DNA from: Lutjanus erythropterus
Lineage: Eukaryota > Chordata > Actinopteri > Lutjaniformes > Lutjanidae
Reading direction: 5' to 3'
DNA: 64,000 nucleotides
Assembly (NCBI GenBank): GCA_020091685.1
Contig: CM034597.1
Location: forward strand, 4,598,532-4,662,531
Shown: positions 1 to 12,833 of the stretch, in pieces
How positions within the stretch are numbered: the first letter of the stretch is position 1
Layout of the letters: every line of letters begins with the position of its first letter
Program-made: the position numbers and the translations under genes
The notes under the pieces: generated by a model
The model's database searches: none
What the model was told of the DNA's origin: nothing
Seen by the model: the letters and a program-made list of their open reading frames with translations, nothing else

Positions 1-660
1 TGTGCTGGTGTGAGACTGGGTTTGCTGCAGGCCATGAATATGTGAGGTAAACCTCCAATCTGAATGCGTTCGGTCGGGGGTTTCAGTGCTCAGTGTTCCA
101 GAACCGCGGCTCTGTGCAGAGGAGCGGGCGGGCCGGCAGACCGGAGCTGTAGCTGTAATTGGCAGCGCTGCTTTAAAATGAAGGAGGATTTTTCCTCTTT
201 AGAGAGCATTATGCGCCCGATGGAGCTGCTATCCATCATTCTGAGCAAGGTGGTTTTGACAGATAGAACAGGATATCTCCTTTTATTCAACCTCAGCGAG
301 GCTCAACGCAGCAGGCCTGTGCACACAACCCGACAGCCTGCTGCACCACCACAGACAGTAATTAGATTCCTGACAGAAGACTAAATACTACGTTCATATG
401 ACTTGTTTGAGCCTCTTTGGTAGGTTAGGCAGGGACATCAGAATATATAACCTAAACTGCCCCATGAATTGCTGCTAAATGAGTCACTGAAGACAGAGAG
501 AGTTATGAGAGAATTAGAAACTGGTCAGCAAAGGCCCTGAAGTAGAACTGAACAGCTGTGGGTAAGGATTTCCATGAACAGCTCGATGAGATTATGTAGT
601 TTTGGTTCATAGCAAAGGACTGGTGGTCCCAACTCGAACGTTCTGCATCAGCTCGTCTTT

Positions 661-800
661 GATATATCAGTGGTTCCCAGATGATGAGTCCTTTCCAGGG
701 TTGGGAGGGTTACTTTAAAAATGTATTACCATACAATTATTATTATCGATTAAAAAAAAAAAACACAATTAGTAACCTAATCAAGTATCAAAATATTAAA
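661..800. mobile_element. Fragment of a dispersed fish DNA repeat
   Basis: The stretch around CCAGGGTTGGGAGGGTTACT, followed by an AT-rich TATTACC and poly-A interior, resembles the end of a common teleost non-autonomous repeat that begins with a GGGTTGGGA motif. The other end is not visible, so this is a truncated copy. No coding capacity. Confidence 0.35.
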
Positions 801-1319
801 GTAATGTCGCTTTCTGTTGCTTTTGGATTATATCAATACCAAATATGGTGAAGTTGTTTAGCCTCATATCATGTTTTATGTTCATTGTTAGGTTCTTTAA
901 TCATTTGTCCGGATATCCCTTCCTTTGTCATATGTCAACGCATGTTTAGATAAATAATCTATCATGGAAGTAATTTTGCAAATTTTAATCTACTGAGTTG
1001 AGTAAAGTTTTTCATGCTTCATGCTCAATCTAAAGGGGTCTTCACATGATAAGAAATTTGTTCCAGACTCACTGTGATGTAGGGCACAGAGAGACAAAGC
1101 ACAGTGCTACAACTGCTACGTCCTGTCTACCTGATATACAAACAGCTGAGCTACCTTTAGCTCTGGATTTAGCTAAATTCATAAATTATATGATTCATGA
1201 ATCTTATAGCCCGACCTGATTGTTCACATTTCAATGTGCATTACATTTACTAGGGAGATCGTAGTCTGTTTTAATGTTGTGTTATAGAGTTTGGGGAACC
1301 CTGAAACACTTTTCTTCAG

Positions 1320-1461
1320 TCGTGGCTGGAAGGGAACCCTTGATCTGCGAAACTCTCATGAGATTTGTGTATGTTGTTCCTTCATTGTGACGTTGCACAA
1401 ACATTAAAGTGATCACTCTCGCAAGATCTCCTGTGGGTCTGGTGTTCCCTTCAAGACTCGA
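1320..1461. mobile_element. Short MITE with inverted ends (copy 1)
   Basis: The left end TCGTGGCTGGAAGGGAACCC and the reverse complement of the right end TCGAGTCTTGAAGGGAACAC form imperfect terminal inverted repeats of about 20 bp. The interior has its own inverted pair (ACTCTCATGAGAT against GATCACTCTCGCAAGATC). A related copy lies at 22818-22935. No clear target duplication is visible and there is no coding capacity. Confidence 0.55.
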
Positions 1462-2731
1462 CCATCAGTTTCTCCCTCCTCTGCTTACGTCACCTCCACA
1501 CATCTGTGGTCTCTTCTGGCTGTGTTGTCACACAGCTGTTATCTCATTGGTTGTACTTTGAAAGGTCAGCGGCAAAGGAAGCCGAAGATCAAATAATTTG
1601 AACTTTGAGCGCAGCGGCAGATCTGAGATCCGAGGGCAGCGGTGCCACTTAGTTAAGTGCCACTCCTCTCTCCATTGTAAAATAACAGGACAACCAGCGC
1701 AAAATGCTGGCGCTGATCATATGTTTGGGCCTTTAAACTGACATAAGCTCCACAAACACACCATCTCATTCACCAGGATGAACAGGATGGTCATGGTTAT
1801 GGATTCTTGCATGATCTCACAAATCCAGCTGCTTTGCAAGGTACCAACCCCTGCAGACAGTAAGGAGGTGTCAGGAATTGAGAGATAGAGATTGACATGC
1901 AACTAAAACCCTAAGTCAGACATGACTCAGCAACATGGTAGTTCATGCACCTTAACCTGTAGACAAGATGTAGCTCCCATCACCTGCACGTGTGGACAGA
2001 CCTTTTTATGAAGACACCCAGTGCAGTGTTAAAAGAAACTCCCCATGTCTGCATCAAGTCCTTTCCATGTATATATAAGTCCAACCAAACCAAATGCCCC
2101 TCCATAGATGGTGCCTATGTATAACACTACATACCTTAGAGAAGGCATGAATTATAAAAGGGTTTAATATCTGCAATGCTTGTGTGTCCTAAAACAGAGG
2201 ATACAGAGTAAAAAAAAGAAGAAAATACTGTAATCTGTTCAACCCTGATGTTCCAATAAAATTCTATTAGCATTAAGTTAACTAAGCTTCATATATCTGC
2301 CTGTATTTGCCTATTTAATCTTCAATTGTTCTACGGCTATTAGCATCATCACTATACAATTTGAAGTGCTGTGTGAGAGTGCATTTTCATTCAATTCATT
2401 CAATCTCTACTTAATGCTGCCAACATGTGCCTTTGTGTGTCACGCAAAGCTAAAATGGAAAAAAAAAAAAAAATCCACTGGTACTTAAAACAAAAATATT
2501 GCAAGAAATCTCTGAAAGTGTTATTGGAGATCATAGCTGCATGTCTTTCATTAAAATTAAATACATTTAATTATATAAGAATAATGCAGTCACTGTTTGT
2601 GTACTAATCTTACTCATTGAATCAGTGGCGTACGGCTCATAGCATGACCATACCTGCAGCAGTAAACTGACAAGTCAACCAAGTTATCATTGTGTTGGAT
2701 TCTGCAAAGGATTCTCACTCTATGAGCATGT

Positions 2732-2764
2732 ATGTGAGTGTGTGAGTGTGTGTGTGTGTGTCAG
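2732..2764. repeat. Short TG dinucleotide microsatellite
   Basis: The run alternates TG with a few interruptions (gtgagtgtgtgagtgtgtgt type). It is short and imperfect. Confidence 0.7.
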
Positions 2765-3184
2765 CATCCTGACCACTCTAATTACCTAAGAGAGGAGGGA
2801 ACCCACAGCAGCTCCCAAGAGGTTCCCACCACACCGGGCTCCTCTGTCCAAACACAGACCAGCTGCCAGGGTTCACACATCAAGACACACACACAGACAC
2901 GTCTACTGACACACATCACTGGCATAGCACGCCGCTGATAATCCTCTAAGTACAGCATTTACCCAGGATGCTTGTCTTCTCTTAGCTGCTGATACAGTTG
3001 CCACAATAACAAACACTTCGATCCTATTGTCATAGAGTTTCAGCAACTTCAAATCCTGTTTCTTACCTTACCTTTTAGCCTTCATCACTGAAACATGTAT
3101 TGCCTGTGACAGAAATGAACTCATCAATATCAGGATCAGGAAGTGCAGCTGGTGTGCAGCAGACCTGGAGACAAGCGAGCTTTG

Positions 3185-3960
3185 AGGTAACTGGGTATTG
3201 GACTAATTCACAAACAGACCCCAAACAGTTTCACTTTAGTGCTCAACACAGGAGTCCCCCAGGGCTGTGTGCTCGCCCCCCTACTGCTCACACGCTACAC
3301 CCACGACCACAGCCCCCAACATATAGAAAGCTGTTGTTGAGTTTGCAGATGACACCACCATCATCGGCCGGTTTTCAAACAATAATGAGACTTCATATCA
3401 GGAGGAAGTCAACAGTCTTGCAGAGTGGTACACAGAAAACCACCTATTGCTCAGCATCAGCAAAACCAAGTATCTGGATGTTGATTTTTAGAAAAACTCT
3501 GCAGGTGAACAGTTTTAAGTTCCTGGGAATCAACATCACAGAAAACCTGTCATAGTAATGTGTTGTATTGCCTGTATTTCTTCAGGAAACTTACGAAAGA
3601 AAAAATCTTATACATGCCTGTTAGCTTTTGCAGAGGACCAATTGAAAGCATTTGACTAGAAACATTACGTATCAGTGTGGTTTGTGCACGGCCCAGGAGA
3701 GTGGGTGATTAAAACCGTCCAGAACACAGAAAATTACTTATGAGGAAGTGAGGTGCCCGACCCCAGCCACAGCCTGTTCACCCAGCGTCCCTCTGAAAAG
3801 AGATACAGAAGTATCCACTCCCATGCCACCAGACTACAGAGCAGCTTCTTCCTTCAGGCTGTGAGACTCCTCAACTCATCCTGAGCACTCCAACATAAAA
3901 AATAGTTTGTCTTTTGTCGCATTAGGGGACTGCAACTTGCATTTCATTCTGCGGCAAATA
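3185..3960 (+). pseudogene. Decayed LINE reverse-transcriptase fragment and 3' tail
   Basis: On the plus strand, stitched by eye over frame changes, the DNA encodes a palm-domain core typical of LINE reverse transcriptases. It includes a QGCVLAPLL-like motif near 3255, VEFADDTTIIG (the F-A-D-D catalytic box) near 3335-3365, an NHLLLSISKTK motif near 3435, and SFKFLGINITENLS before a stop at 3555. Downstream, 3660-3890 still resembles the C-terminal region (a Ser/Thr-rich LFTQRPSEKRYRSIHSHATR-type segment, then a Leu-Leu-Asn-Ser-like motif). Several frameshifts and stops make it inactive. The architecture fits a Rex1/CR1/L2-like fish LINE; the exact clade is not resolved. A 3' tail of a similar element is at 53625-53700. 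Confidence 0.7.
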
Positions 3961-6679
3961 ACACATGATGAATCTGATTTAATAATAAGGGTTCTGATGC
4001 CATTTAACTTAACGCCAGCCTTGGTAACTTATCTTATTAATATACTCACCCTACTTAAAATTATACTTAGTGTCTCTGACACAGACTTGATTGTTGTATT
4101 TGCATATCTAACTGTTGCACTGCCTTCTGATGCCTTTGATCAGTGTTCAACTCTAGGGTGTATTAAGCAGTGAGTCAGAAAATTTCTTTATTTCTTGGCT
4201 CTCAGTAGTGTCTTCAAAGGCCCAAAGGTTACTACTAATCACCACAAACTACAACCCATCACCAATTAGGACAGCCTACCTGAACATCAAAACCCAGTGC
4301 AAGAAAGTAAATAAATAATTGAAGCACTTCTTGAAACATAGTGGAGCTTATGAAAATTTGTGTCAACTGTCAGACCCTTTCTATCTGCATTATGGCAGCT
4401 GGACAGTCGGGACACTATTAAGTGAAATTTTATTGAGAAAATCAAATCAAATTCAATCAAGTCCCGAGTGGAAGTGATTCCCTTGAGTAACACAACAAAA
4501 GGAGCTTAATACTCTATATTGCAAACAGACACCTGACCTGTATGTAGAAGTTTGTCCGTTGATTTAAGTTGGTGACCTTTAAACACATATGTGTCATCAG
4601 CAGCTGCTCAGATTCCTTTGCTTTGCTTCTTTTCTTTGTGTCAGCAGAAATGATTACTGATTACACGCTGTTTAAGAGCCATAGCGTCTGAAGTGCATGT
4701 TTGCACTATATCCCATGGCTACCTGATGGAACTCCCACTGACAGAGCAACAGGAGTTGATTGGGTTGATGTGCTTGAGCGGCTTGCAAACATCCCGGAGC
4801 ATCTTTGTCTAATGTTGCGTGAGTTTATAATCCATTAACTGGCTGAGGCCAAAAGAGGACGTACAAATGACTTCCAAAATCCCAGGAGGCCAATAAGGAC
4901 TGAAGGGTGACCACAGCACTAGAGACTCCATCCCAAAAAGCAGAGAAGAATAATCCTACAGCTTGATTTGATGTAAGAAAGATGACTGTGATGAACAAGT
5001 GTGTTGTGACTTGGTTTAGTGTTCAGTAGTTTGAACAGACAGATATAAACTGTATCGGGTATTGGACCCAAACCTAAATATATTTTTGACACCAATTAAA
5101 ATGTTTCCATTGCACAGACTTGGCTTAGAATGTCTGGTCAGATTTGTCATAATGTTTATTTATTACTTAATCAGATTGATTCTGCTTGTGTTTTGCCGTA
5201 ACCAATAAGTAGCCAGTGATGATTTTTAGTCCACATAGATGCTGTGAAATTGGTTGCTTGGAGAAATTAACTTGACTTTACAGCTGCATCTACTCCTCCA
5301 TACTTGTTGCCATTTTTTGCACAGTACACCTAGCTAGTCATGTAGGAAGATGACATAAGACTTAATCCCAAGCATTAGTCAGTGAGAACGACATCAGACC
5401 TTTTTGTATCTTTGAACATCATAGATGTTGACAACGATTCAGAGGATTGGATCAAGGCTAACTGCTACAGACACTGCAGACACAGTGATTCTGCTGATAC
5501 TACTTTCTGGAGTCTGTTTGGACGCAATCCATGCATTTGCACATTGTATTCCATGTTGCATAGGGGGATGCAAATGCAACAAATTGAAGGCACATTCACC
5601 ATTTGATGGCAAAATTTTGTATACTTGCATAGTTGTGGAATACGGAAAGTATAATTTCAGTGTAATAGCTGTGAAAATTTGGCTTTGGGGAAAAGGTCTC
5701 GAAGTAGGTCATGGAGCTAGCTCATGTAACACACAAAAAAAGCTGCAAAAAATGGGGCCTGGTCCTTTCACTGACTGGATACTGCAGCTGGATGTGCTAC
5801 TAGAGATACCTGGTCTTAGTCCCAGTCTTCATATCCTTTGAGTTTCCAGCTCTTGGCTCTTCAGGGTGGGCCCTAACCAAGCTTGGATGTTACACTAGCT
5901 TTTGAGAGTTATATTAGCTCTTCCCTACAACCAAGCAGTGTTACACATTTACATTAACTGCCAATAGTTCCCAAGTACTTGTTAAGACGTGTCAAGTGTT
6001 GAAGGATTTTCAGAACACACTGGGACACTCTTGGTTGATGAACCTTTCCATCAGCCAGATAAATATGGTAGGAAGGGTTGTAATTAGGAGGAATAAGGGA
6101 TGGCCACTCAGACTCATCAGACAAAGTGGTGACTGAAAACAGCCAGGCTCACAGCCCAAGGCTAAAACAAGCCCCCAGTGTGGCCTCCAACCAAGTTCTT
6201 AATGAATGGCAGGGAATTAAATGGCTTAGCTGGTGGCAGATCGCTCCACGGAGACCCATGCCCATGTGTCGCCACACAATTGACACCTTCAGGAACAAAT
6301 AACACAGCTGCAAAATAGAGAAGCTGATTGCAGCAATTCAAAGCCTCCCATGTCTGAGTAACTTTTACAACAGGATTCACAGGAGGGAATATCCCATTAT
6401 CAGGTCAGTCACCTCTATTGTCCAACAAAACTGAAAGGTACTATCAGGGCAGATTGGAGGAAGTCAACAACATGCTAAAGGTGGGAACACACCAAGAACA
6501 ATTTTTGTGATGGATGTTCATTCCTCTTTTTGTACAGGATCACTAACTTGATCTTGTATTTTTGTGGGATCCAACTGCCACATCAACTGTTCAACTGACT
6601 CTTCAACTATGCAATGTGATTAAATAACAAATGTTACACGCTCAGAGACATTGACTGACACTCCAACACCTTTCACACC

Positions 6680-7350
6680 TGGACTCTTTTCAGCACCTTC
6701 ACTTCAACAGTATTTCAAATTCTTTTAGTTCTTTCATTTCAGGTGATAATTATACTCCAGCCAAGTCTTTATTTTCCTTTACTGTAGAGAGAGACTTTGG
6801 TTTAACATTTCAGTTGGAAAAAAAGAAAAAAACTTAAAGATGATTTCATGATAAGTTGAAGTGACATTTGACACTAACTTCTTTCAGGACATACTTTTTA
6901 ACTGACAGTCCCAGCTTGTTTTATCACTCACGCTTTAACTGACATTTCAGCCCTTTTCTATACTTACACTTGTTTGTACTTACATTTCGACTAATTTTCA
7001 GCTCCTTTCAGCACTTTTACCTCAATCGATACTTTAAATCCTTTTAACACTTATGCTTCAAGTGATAATTATACCTCAGCCAAGCCTTTACTTTCTTTAA
7101 CTTTAATGCTTAGACATCTATCTAACACTTCAATTGGAAAAAAAGAAAGAAAGATGATTTCATGACATTTGGCACCAACTTCTTTCAGGACATACTCCTC
7201 AACTGACGGTTCTGCCTTGTTTTATCACTTACACTTTAACTGACATTTCAACCTTTTTTCAATGCTTATGCTTGTTTGTTCTTACCTTTTAACTACTATT
7301 CAGCTCTTTTCAGTACTTTCACTTGAACAGATAGTTCAACATCTCTAAGT
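6680..7350. repeat. Tandem repeat of about 310-320 bp, two copies plus a partial third
   Basis: Copy starts are marked by CAGCACCTTCACTTCAACAG (about 6692), CAGCACTTTTACCTCAATCG (about 7011) and CAGTACTTTCACTTGAACAG (about 7311). Each unit contains in order a GTGATAATTATAC segment, CAGCCAAG, a TTGGAAAAAAAG run, GATGATTTCATGA, CTTCTTTCAGGACATACT and TGTTTTATCACT. The units are clearly diverged, so the array is old. An inner rhythm of TTTAACTGACA / TTCAACTGAC motifs suggests a smaller ancestral unit. Confidence 0.75.
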
Positions 7351-8762
7351 GCTTAGCTATTTACAGCTATCACTGCTATGCTATGCACACATGTGAATTT
7401 GAATGTTGAAGGAAAAAGTCTTTGTGTGCTGCGTTAATCTTAAAGGCAAAGTTCTGCACTCTTCATGTTAATGTTGATGGTAAATGTCATCAGCTGAAGC
7501 AATAAATTCCTTAGCACTGCTATACTGACCCGAGCAAGCTGAGCTCTGATGCTGCAACATCTGTTGTTTCTTCTTGCATCCGCTGATGTCACAACAATGT
7601 CATAGTGATGTCGCTGCAGACTATTTCAGCTTGGATTTCTAGCCTCTTCCTCTGGGCAGTCAGGGGACAATCTAGATGAGTATTCTTGTCATCTAATTCT
7701 ATGTTTTGACCAATAGCTCTAGGCTAGGGTGATGATACATGGCAACATGGCCATCAGAGGCCCACCCACAATGGATCCTGGTACATGTTGGCACTGCTGC
7801 ACACCCCCACAGCATTTACCATCAACACTCTCTGGACATCCATATGAAAAGTGCTGAATTTCCCCCTGAAGGCCTGTTCCTAACTTAAGGTGCACACAAC
7901 TGCCATATTTTTGGTTCAAATCTTGCCCATGTTCTTTACCACATAACTTTAACTTTAACACATCATTCTTTGCTAAGTTGTTTCATGTTCTGTATAGGTA
8001 GGTAATGATAAGTACGATTATTTTGATCAATATTTATATCATGAGCTAAAATTGTGATTGAGATTAGAATTCCATTAATTGAAACATTTTAGTCTGTCAT
8101 GTGATATTGATGTTTTGGCTTGTTTGACTCGGTGTTATAGTAACATGATGGTCCCCATACTGATGTGGGAGTCAGAATGATGGTATGCAGCACAACAGTA
8201 ACTGCTGGTCTCTTCCAGCATCACCATCACATCCATGTGACAGAGAGAGAAGAACGGAGTGTGTGCTTCCTGCAGCTCAGTGAGAGTGTCTGAAGGCAGC
8301 TGGGCTCTGCCTGGCCTGTGGAACCCGTATGGGTGATGGATGAGAATAATTATATGGAACATCTACTTGCATGGCGTGTGAAGGGCGGTGGAGGGGGGAG
8401 GGGCTGTGCAGGGACAGCGTGGGCTGCAGACTCGTGTTCATGTGACATAATAACAGTGAAACATGCCTGTTCATTTCTGCGCCCCAGTCCACTCCATCAC
8501 TCCACACTGCCACTGCCCTCAGTCTGCAGTCTTTTACCCATCTGTAGGAGGTGGGGTCCCGGTCCTGGGGCCGGCCCGGGTTACAATACAATACACTTTA
8601 ACACCAACAGCAGCTTTCAGGCTGAGAGGAGGAAGGAGAGGAGGGAAGATGGCCAAAGTGTTCTAGTGTTGCCTGTTATGAGGACATGAAATTAGCCGAA
8701 ACACTGACACTGACTGCTGTTATGAATTCATTATTATTATCTAGTAGATGGATTAGGTATTA

Positions 8763-8990
8763 CCAGGTTTGGGGAGTAACAGATTACATGTAATGGGATT
8801 ATGTAATCTGGATTATAAAAAGGTAACTGTATTACTGACACATTTATTAAAAATGGGGATTATTAGTAGGATTACAATGTTAATTGCTTCACCCGGTAGA
8901 AATTTTTTTTGTCTTTCAATTGCGCATGACAGAAGGAAGGAACAGCTGGACAAACTAATAAATCTAACAACAAACGTACAACACTGGGAG
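8763..8990. mobile_element. Non-autonomous element of the GGAGTAACAGATTACATG family (copy 1)
   Basis: The stretch starts CCAGGTTTGGGGAGTAACAG and runs through TTACATGTAA and AAAAGGTAACTG. It ends in AAGGAACAGCTGGACAAACT followed by AATAAATCTAACAACAAAC. The same ordered blocks occur at 16262-17010 and at 23696-24085. No protein is encoded; the open frames here are short and unsupported. Confidence 0.55.
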
Positions 8991-9114
8991 CTGCAATAAT
9001 TCATCTATTATTAACCAACTACTGAATTAATCCGCATCTATTTTGATAATCGATTCATTATTTTTACTCTAAACTGTGCGTAGGTGTGAGTGGTTGTTTT
9101 GTTGTCTCTATGTG

Positions 9115-9178
9115 TCAGTCCTGAGATGAACTGGTGACTTGTCCAGGGTGTAGCCTGCCTCTCGCCCAATGTCAATGT
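9115..9178. repeat. Dispersed fish repeat fragment
   Basis: The stretch around GATGAACTGGTGACTTGTCC and AGGGTGTAGCCTGCCTCTCG is a diverged copy of a sequence very common in teleost genomes. Only the core is present. Confidence 0.5.
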
Positions 9179-9204
9179 CATCAGAATATGCGGTTACGGA
9201 CAAT

Positions 9205-9628
9205 AGATGGATTTTGCTTCACATTAGGTCTTTTGCATGTTTTTACATCTTTTACATATTCTTTTGTTTCCTCTTTGACATCAGTTTTCATCCTCTTGCA
9301 TTGTTTTTGTCTTGTTCCATTTGTCATCTTTTCTATTTGTTATTTTCCCATCCATTTAGATTGAAATCAGTCTTGATGTTGGGAAAGTAGTGTGCAATGA
9401 TGCAAAATAATTATACTCAATAATTCCCCACACGTGACTTAAAACTAAAGAAACACCTCTAGGTGTTAATGACCCCACATAGGTTTAATACCTGAACTCC
9501 CAACCAGTCAGTCAGAACTGAAGAAGCTTCTTGGATGAGGGAATAAAAGTAAAAAGCTGTCAAAAAAAACATAAATTCTACAAAAGTACAGTAATGAAGT
9601 TTTTGTACTTGGCTACTTCCCACATCTG
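9205..9628 (-). mobile_element. Minisatellite-bearing MITE, copy 1 (5'-truncated)
   Basis: It reads in the reverse orientation relative to 49893-51160. It holds a short tract of (CTTTTACAT / TTTTGTCTTGTT) units, then ATTGAAATCAGTCTTGATGT, TGGGAAAGTAG and the terminal part GTACTTGGCTACTTCCCACA. The left terminus is missing. The first ~200 bp explain local low-complexity open frames. Confidence 0.6.
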
Positions 9629-10683
9629 CAAATCTGACTAATGATGCTCTGACATGAAGGAATATGTTTGAATTTGCATTTTCATTTGGTTTGAAAACAT
9701 AACGAGACAACAAACCAAACACTCATTAAGGTCAAATTATAAAAACTTTGCTGAAGACAGACTCAAAAAGACAATAATATATTGAAAAAAATACTAGGCC
9801 AGTGAATGAAAATATGCTCAAGAAATAAGTCAAATTAATAAACCACCACAAGATATTTTCAATATGTTCCTAATTAGTTTGGTGAGTTTTATGAGTTGAT
9901 GTTTCAAAAAAATGAGTGCCAGAGCAGCATATCATCAAAACTGGGAGAGCGTTCAAAAGACAATCTGCCACCAATAAAATAAATGAAGAACAAATACAAA
10001 TAAGGATAAACAAAACAAAAACAATGAAGGGGATTAAATGGAGTGTGCTGCCAGCATTTGTGGACTATATTTTTCATTATCTGTCCATTTGTCTTGTCTG
10101 ACATGAAGTTGATGGCGTGCAGCTTTTACATATTATACAAGCAGCATTAATAGATCTCTAAACTCTGCACTGAGAAGTCAGCCAGACTGAAGGATGGAGA
10201 CAAAAGCTGGAGAGAGAAAGTTGGCAAGACACAGCAGGATAGAGGGAGAGAGGGAGACGTGTGGACGTCTGTCTGAACCAGCTGTCTGTCTGTTGTCTTT
10301 GGACAGAGAAGACACCAGGGACATAATTCATAAAATAAACTTATGATCAATTTTGATCTTCGGTATGACTTCAAGTATAAGTAGTTAATTTTAAGACCTT
10401 AATTTTTCATGGAAATTATCTCATCTCTGAGCAAAGTCTGGACTTGACTTAAGTGATTTTCCTGCAGGTTATATCGGGGTACTGCAGTTTGGAATGAATG
10501 TGTCCAGCCTGTGGTGATCTTAGCTTCAGCTTTATGAACAGGAAGTATCAATTAAAGGTGTGATTAACTGCAACACACTCCCAACCTTTCTGTGTGGGAC
10601 TTTGGTCCACTGAATAATCTATGTTGCCTGGTTTAAGTCCAAATACTTCCCAACTATTTTCGCTTTCTTTCTCTTATTCACTG

Positions 10684-10745
10684 TAAAAAAACAAACAAAA
10701 AACAAAACAAAAAAAACAACAACAAACAAACAAAAAAAAACATAA
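10684..10745. repeat. A-rich simple repeat (AAAC-like)
   Basis: A run of A with regularly spaced C (aaacaaacaaaaaacaaaac type), bounded by ordinary sequence. Confidence 0.75.
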
Positions 10746-11580
10746 GAATAATAAAAAATAAAGTGGTGAACACTCAAAATTAAGTAAGCAGTAACTACCA
10801 TGTCTGAGTATTTCTAGTTTGCAGTGAGCAAGGACAATCTCAAAAAAACAAAGAGATTCAGTCAGGCTACGTATATGACATCATAAACCTAAGGAGCCAA
10901 TCATGTTAATCGAGGGGGTGGTGCTATATACATATCATTAGTGGTGATGCCCCGCCCACAGGAGGAGCCAGATGTAGCTAGTTACTGTGATTAGCTGGCA
11001 AAATGGAGGAGGAACCAGGTGCAGGTACTTGGGGGTTGGAGTGTGTGGAGACGACGGAGACTATTTGCATATTCATGAATCCTTGAATAGTATGAGCCAT
11101 TTTAACAAGGTACATGAACTTATTTTGTAGGGTTTTGTTTTGTTTTTTTTGTTTGTTGTTGGAGGTGGACTTTGAGTTTTGGAATAAACTCAAAAAAGTT
11201 TTCTCACCCTATAGTCTTTTACTGATTTAATAACTTACTTTTCCTACTTTACTTCTTTCTTTTCTGGAGATAAACTTGAATGTTTGACTTTTAGAAACCC
11301 AAATAGCCAAAATGTCTTCGCTTTCCAACAGTGTTCTCACTCCGAAGGTCTAAAACTCACTGTGGTCCTCACAGAGCTGGATTTACAAGTACAGTTTTAC
11401 CTGACGCTGCAGCTTGCGGTTTGAAGGCGGGAGACGTTAATGTTTATTGACAGCGCTGAAGCTTGGTTGGAAAGCGTGACACTCAGGAACAGTTTCAGTC
11501 CAGCTGCTGCTATCGAAGTGAAGAGGCGGAGCTAATTAAAACTAATGAGCTGCATGTGCTGTCTGTGTCTCAGTTGCTCA

Positions 11581-12060
11581 TATCATGAACCTTTATCACA
11601 GCTTAACATTGTGTTATTGCAAATCATACACCTGCAAATTCACTCATTTCACTTGTTGAAGGATCTCATGATCTCATTCCTCAGACATCTCCACCTCCCT
11701 GGACTGTCCAGGAGACTCCTAACCCCAACCATAATCCTGTCCTTGGAGATTAGAGGTGTGTATCATGAAGCTTTATCACAGCTTAACATTATGTTATTGC
11801 AAATCATACACCTGCAAATTCTCATTTATTTCAATTTTTAAAGATTCTTAACAAAATTAATCAAGTTCCTGTTATCTGAGAGTCATTATTCATCCAGGAT
11901 GTAAAGCAGAGATTTTAAAGAAAGAAAATTAAAGTGTTATGCTGGAGGGGATAATTATTAACAAGGAGTAAAAAACAAACCTAAATAAAAGAAGAGGAAT
12001 GTTTTTTTCTTTTCATGATCTCATTCCTCAGACATCTCCGCCTCCCTGGCCTGTCCAGGA
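11581..12060. repeat. Local direct duplication, two interleaved segments
   Basis: Segment A, starting TATCATGAACCTTTATCACA at 11581 and about 62 bp long, recurs at 11761 with few changes. Segment B, starting CATGATCTCATTCCTCAGAC at about 11668, recurs at about 12014. The order A-B-A-(insert)-B suggests a duplicated AB unit, the second copy being split by about 190 bp of AT-rich sequence. No coding signal. Confidence 0.65.
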
Positions 12061-12440
12061 ACAGCCTGCTGCATCCTGTCCTTGGTTTGGCTGTGGTATG
12101 CAGGCAGCAGGTCTCTCCCTGCCAGGCACAAACAGGACTTCTCCTCTGTACCCATTCAAAGCACTCATAATTACAGCTGGAGAGCGTAGTGCCAGGGACA
12201 TCATTAGGACGCTTTCATGATTTTATCTACAGCGTCATCAGAGATTTATACGTTCACCCCAATCTGATGTACCTGACATTGACACAGTGGGTTTGAGTCA
12301 GGCTGATCTCATTTTCTAATACACAGCTTGGATATCTAGTGTTTTTATTACCAATCTAGGTAACAGTTTATTTGGATAGTCTGCCAACAAGGAGTTTACA
12401 GAGTATTTGGTGCATTTCAGTAGCTTATCAGTTGAGATTA

Positions 12441-12740
12441 AAGAGACAGTTCACCCCACAATCAAAAATATTTTTCCACTGTCCTGTAGTGCTATTTATC
12501 CATCTGGACTATTTTGATGTGAGTTGCAGAGTTTTGGAGACATCGGCTGTAGAGATGTCTGCCAGTATACTGGGACTAAATGGTACTTGTGGTGCTCAAT
12601 GCACCAAGAAAATACATTTGAAAAATTCAAAACCAGTGTCTCTTTCCAAAAATCAAGACTCAGTTACTCCAGATAATCCACACATCTTGTTGTGAGCAGT
12701 TTTCATCGTCATCAAACATCCGTTTTGCCATGAAATGCAG
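12441..12740. mobile_element. Truncated copy of a fish MITE beginning AGACAGTTCACCCC
   Basis: The sequence starts with TTAAAGAGACAGTTCACCCC and runs through TGTAGTGCTATTTATCCATC, GAGTTTTGGAGACATCGGCT and CTTGTTGTGAGCAGTTTTCA. I recognise this as a very common teleost non-autonomous DNA element. The left end follows TTAA, consistent with a TTAA-targeting family. The matching right end is not seen, so the copy is truncated or interrupted. Confidence 0.6.
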
Positions 12741-12833
12741 CAACAAATTCATCTCTGTCATTTTTTTTTTGAAGAAACTGCACTCTTGCAATACTTGTAG
12801 GACTCAGGATTTTTGGACATCAGCACATACAAG

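Noticed and set aside
64-384. Plus-strand ORF of 106 residues near the window start
   Set aside because: Mixed low-information peptide, no recognisable domain, and an overlapping minus-strand ORF of similar quality; no splice or promoter support.
8277-8689. GC-rich patch with ORFs on both strands, considered as a CpG-island promoter or exon
   Set aside because: Peptides are unrecognisable, CpG is sparse by eye, and no convincing splice pair was found.
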